64,000 bases of DNA from DATKFM01 sp963810485 (GTDB lineage Bacteria; Pseudomonadota; Alphaproteobacteria; Dongiales; Dongiaceae), in the NCBI GenBank assembly GCA_963810485.1, contig CAWENQ010000004.1, positions 124,001 to 188,000 on the forward strand, written 5' to 3'. Position 1 is the first letter of the stretch, and every line of letters begins with the position of its first letter. Made by a program: the position numbers and the translations under genes. Positions 62,199 to 64,000 of the stretch are shown in pieces. The notes beneath the pieces were generated by a model. That model did no database searches. It was given only the letters and a program-made list of their open reading frames with translations, and was not told the origin of the DNA.

Positions 62199-64000
62199 CT
62201 ACAGCGCCGTCGCGACCTTCAGGCCCTCCAGCACGGCTTCTTCAGCCGTGCGTGGCGTGGCGCAATCGCCGATAAGATGGACTGTCGATTTCAAGACCAG
62301 TCGCAAGTTCCGTTTCCAGTTCGGCGACGCGATGCTGCCCATAGGAGGTGACGAGGGTATCAACACCCTCGAGCACGATCGGTTCCCCGCTGGAAGCATG
62401 CTGAAAATAGACCGTACTTGCCATCGACGCCGAAGAGCCGCGCATAAGGCACGATCTCGACGCCGAGCTTGTGCAGATGCCGATCCAGCTATCGCGCACA
62501 TACTGGGGAGGCGCTGCCCGGCCATGCAGCCGTCGACGCAAAGCCGCACGCGGCAGCCCTGGCGCGCCAGCATCTCGGCCAGGCCCAGGCCGATCCAGTC
62601 GGCAGCGCCAATCGGCGATCGACGACGGAAGCGCCGACATTGGCCTCGTTCGCGCAGCACCTGCCAGGCATTGACGACGTGGCCGCGTCGTCGCCGCCTT
62701 CGATCTCGGCCATGCGCGGCTTGGCGCCGGTGGCGATGATGACCGCGTCCGGCTTCTCCGCGTTCGACCAGCGCGCGCGTCACCTTGGTGCGCTTCACCA
62801 CCTTGGCGCCGGCCAGCTCCATCTCGCGCGTGAGATTGGTGACGATGCCGCCGAACTCGGCGCGGCCCGGGCAGCAATCTGCGCCAGCAGCGCCTGGCCG
62901 CCGAGCCGCTCGCTCGCCTCGTAGAGCGTCACGTCATGGCCGCGCTCGGCCGCGACCGCCGCCGCCTTCATGCCAGCCGGGACCGCCGCCGGCGATCAGG
63001 ATCTTCTTCTTGCGCGCCGCCGGCTTCAGCGTGCCATAGGTCAGCTCGCGCCCCGTCTCCGGATGCTGGATGCAGGAGATCGGATAGCCGAGATGGAAAT
63101 GGCCGATGCAGGCCTGGTTGCAGCCGATGCAGGCGCGGATGTCGTCGAGGCGTCCTGCCTCGCGCCTTGTCGGCCATCTCCGGATCGCAGATCATGCGCG
63201 CGGGTCATGCCGCACATGTCGGCCTGGCCGGAGGCGATGATCTTCTCGGCGATCCTGCGGCTGGTTGATGCGGCCGGCGACGAACACCGGCCGCCTTCAC
63301 CTTCGCCTTCACCGCGGCGGCGAAGGGCGCGACATAGGCGTTGGCGATCGCCATCGGCGGCGCGATATGCACGGCGCCGCCGATGGCGGCCGACGATCCG
63401 GCGATCACGTTGAAGTAGTCGAGCGACCTTCGGCCTCGAGCGCGACGATGGCTTCCAGCGCTCTCGATTCCTTCAGGCCGTCAGGATCCTGTCTCGTCGC
63501 CGCAGATGCGCAGGCCGCACGACGAAGTCCGCGTCGTCGACATCGCGCGCGGATCGAGGCGATCACCTCGCGCAGGAAGCGCAGCCGGTTCTCGAAGCGG
63601 CCCGCCATATTCGTCGTCGCGCCGGTTGACGCGCGGGATTGAGGAACTGCGCCGGCAGATAGCCATGGCTGGCGACGATCTCGCAGCCATCCAGCCCGGC
63701 GCTGCGCATCCGCCGCGCCGCGGTCGCCATAGCCGTGCGACGATCTCGTCGATCATCGCCTTGGTCATCGGCCGCGGCATGACATGGAAGCGCTCGTTCG
63801 GCACCGCCGACGGCGCGTAGGCGACCGACGATGGAGCCGTCCTGGCTTTCCATGATCTCGCGGCCGGGATGGAACAGCTGCCCGAACAGCTGCAGTCGTG
63901 CTTGTGCACATCTCGGCCAGCTGGCGATAGCCGGGGATGCATTCGTCGGTCGTCGCCATCAGCACATGCGAGGTGTAGAGCGCCGGTCTCATGCACGCCG
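62199..64000 (-). pseudogene. FMN/FAD NADH:flavin oxidoreductase (dimethylamine dehydrogenase/dienoyl-CoA reductase-like), many frame breaks, cut by edge
   Basis: Pieces in all three frames assemble into one protein of the OYE-barrel plus FAD type. From the window edge come VPNERFHVMPRPMTKAMIDE, SAGLDGCEIVASHGYLPAQF, IAGSSAAIGGAVHIAPPMAI, DMCGMTR, the 4Fe-4S motif IGCNQACIGHFHLGYPISC, then the FAD part AARKKKILIAGGGPA and GGQALLAQIA, NAWQVLRE, WIGLGLAEMLARQGC, ending TAEEAVLEGLKVATAL at 62199. Relatives demethylate N-methylated compounds such as N-methylproline or reduce dienoyl-CoA. At least ten single-base breaks occur in 1.8 kb, far more than elsewhere, which points to poor sequence quality at a contig end. 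Confidence 0.8.

Overview
The window is GC-rich DNA from an alphaproteobacterium, most likely of the Rhodospirillales/Hyphomicrobiales type. The clearest taxonomic mark is a GTTC-N7-GTTC LexA box (9116-9130) in front of an imuA-imuB-dnaE2 mutasome operon; that box form is the alphaproteobacterial one. PAS_5, Mpo1-like and PleC/DivJ-like proteins fit the same group. Genes are dense on both strands.

Layout. 1-2 kb: a putA start (no ribbon-helix-helix domain) and galM. 2.1-2.95 kb: a self-regulated ArsR/SRPBCC pair with twin operators and an apparently leaderless promoter. 2.9-9.1 kb: the SOS mutasome operon imuA-imuB-(VOC)-dnaE2; imuB carries a repeat insertion with a stop codon. 9.2-12 kb: Mpo1-like protein, enoyl-CoA hydratase, pyrE, a membrane protein. 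12-15.8 kb: a peptide ABC importer without ATPases. 15.8-22.8 kb: one giant type-I-secreted RTX/cadherin-like repeat protein of about 2,320 residues. 23.3-32 kb: gabT, a class III aminotransferase, a creatinase and a complete polyamine-type ABC importer, read as a nitrogen/carbon scavenging island for guanidino and amine compounds. 32-38 kb: PadR-like regulator, SDR, universal stress protein, CDF efflux pump, pdxH, GST, HAD phosphatase. 38-45.2 kb: the least ordinary stretch, with a cyclase-ATPase-TPR regulator, a SET-domain protein, a convergent JmjC oxygenase, a secreted HExxH metallopeptidase with calcium-type repeats, and a small coiled-coil protein with an H1-like lysine tail. 45.5-53 kb: aminotransferase, YihY, fabI-aroC, an RlmD-like methyltransferase, map, radC. 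53-62 kb: a Gly/Ser-rich exported protein, a histidine kinase, PAS_5, LysR and receiver proteins, an enoyl-CoA hydratase, two DMT exporters, an EutQ-like cupin and a small exported protein. 62.2-64 kb: a badly frame-broken FMN/FAD oxidoreductase.

A striking feature is the number of single-base frame breaks (imuA, imuB, pyrE, the RTX gene, the polyamine-type binding protein, the PadR-like gene, the SDR, the CDF, the cyclase, map twice, and many in the last 1.8 kb). Because pyrE and map are normally needed for growth and reading is restored by one base in each case, I treat most as draft-sequence errors, not pseudogenes, and give each gene its full corrected span. The imuB stop codon inside a repeat is the one break that may be real.

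Most speculative but most interesting: SET lysine methyltransferase, JmjC oxygenase and a lysine-rich H1-like protein lie within 4 kb, which could be a bacterial chromatin-protein modification set.
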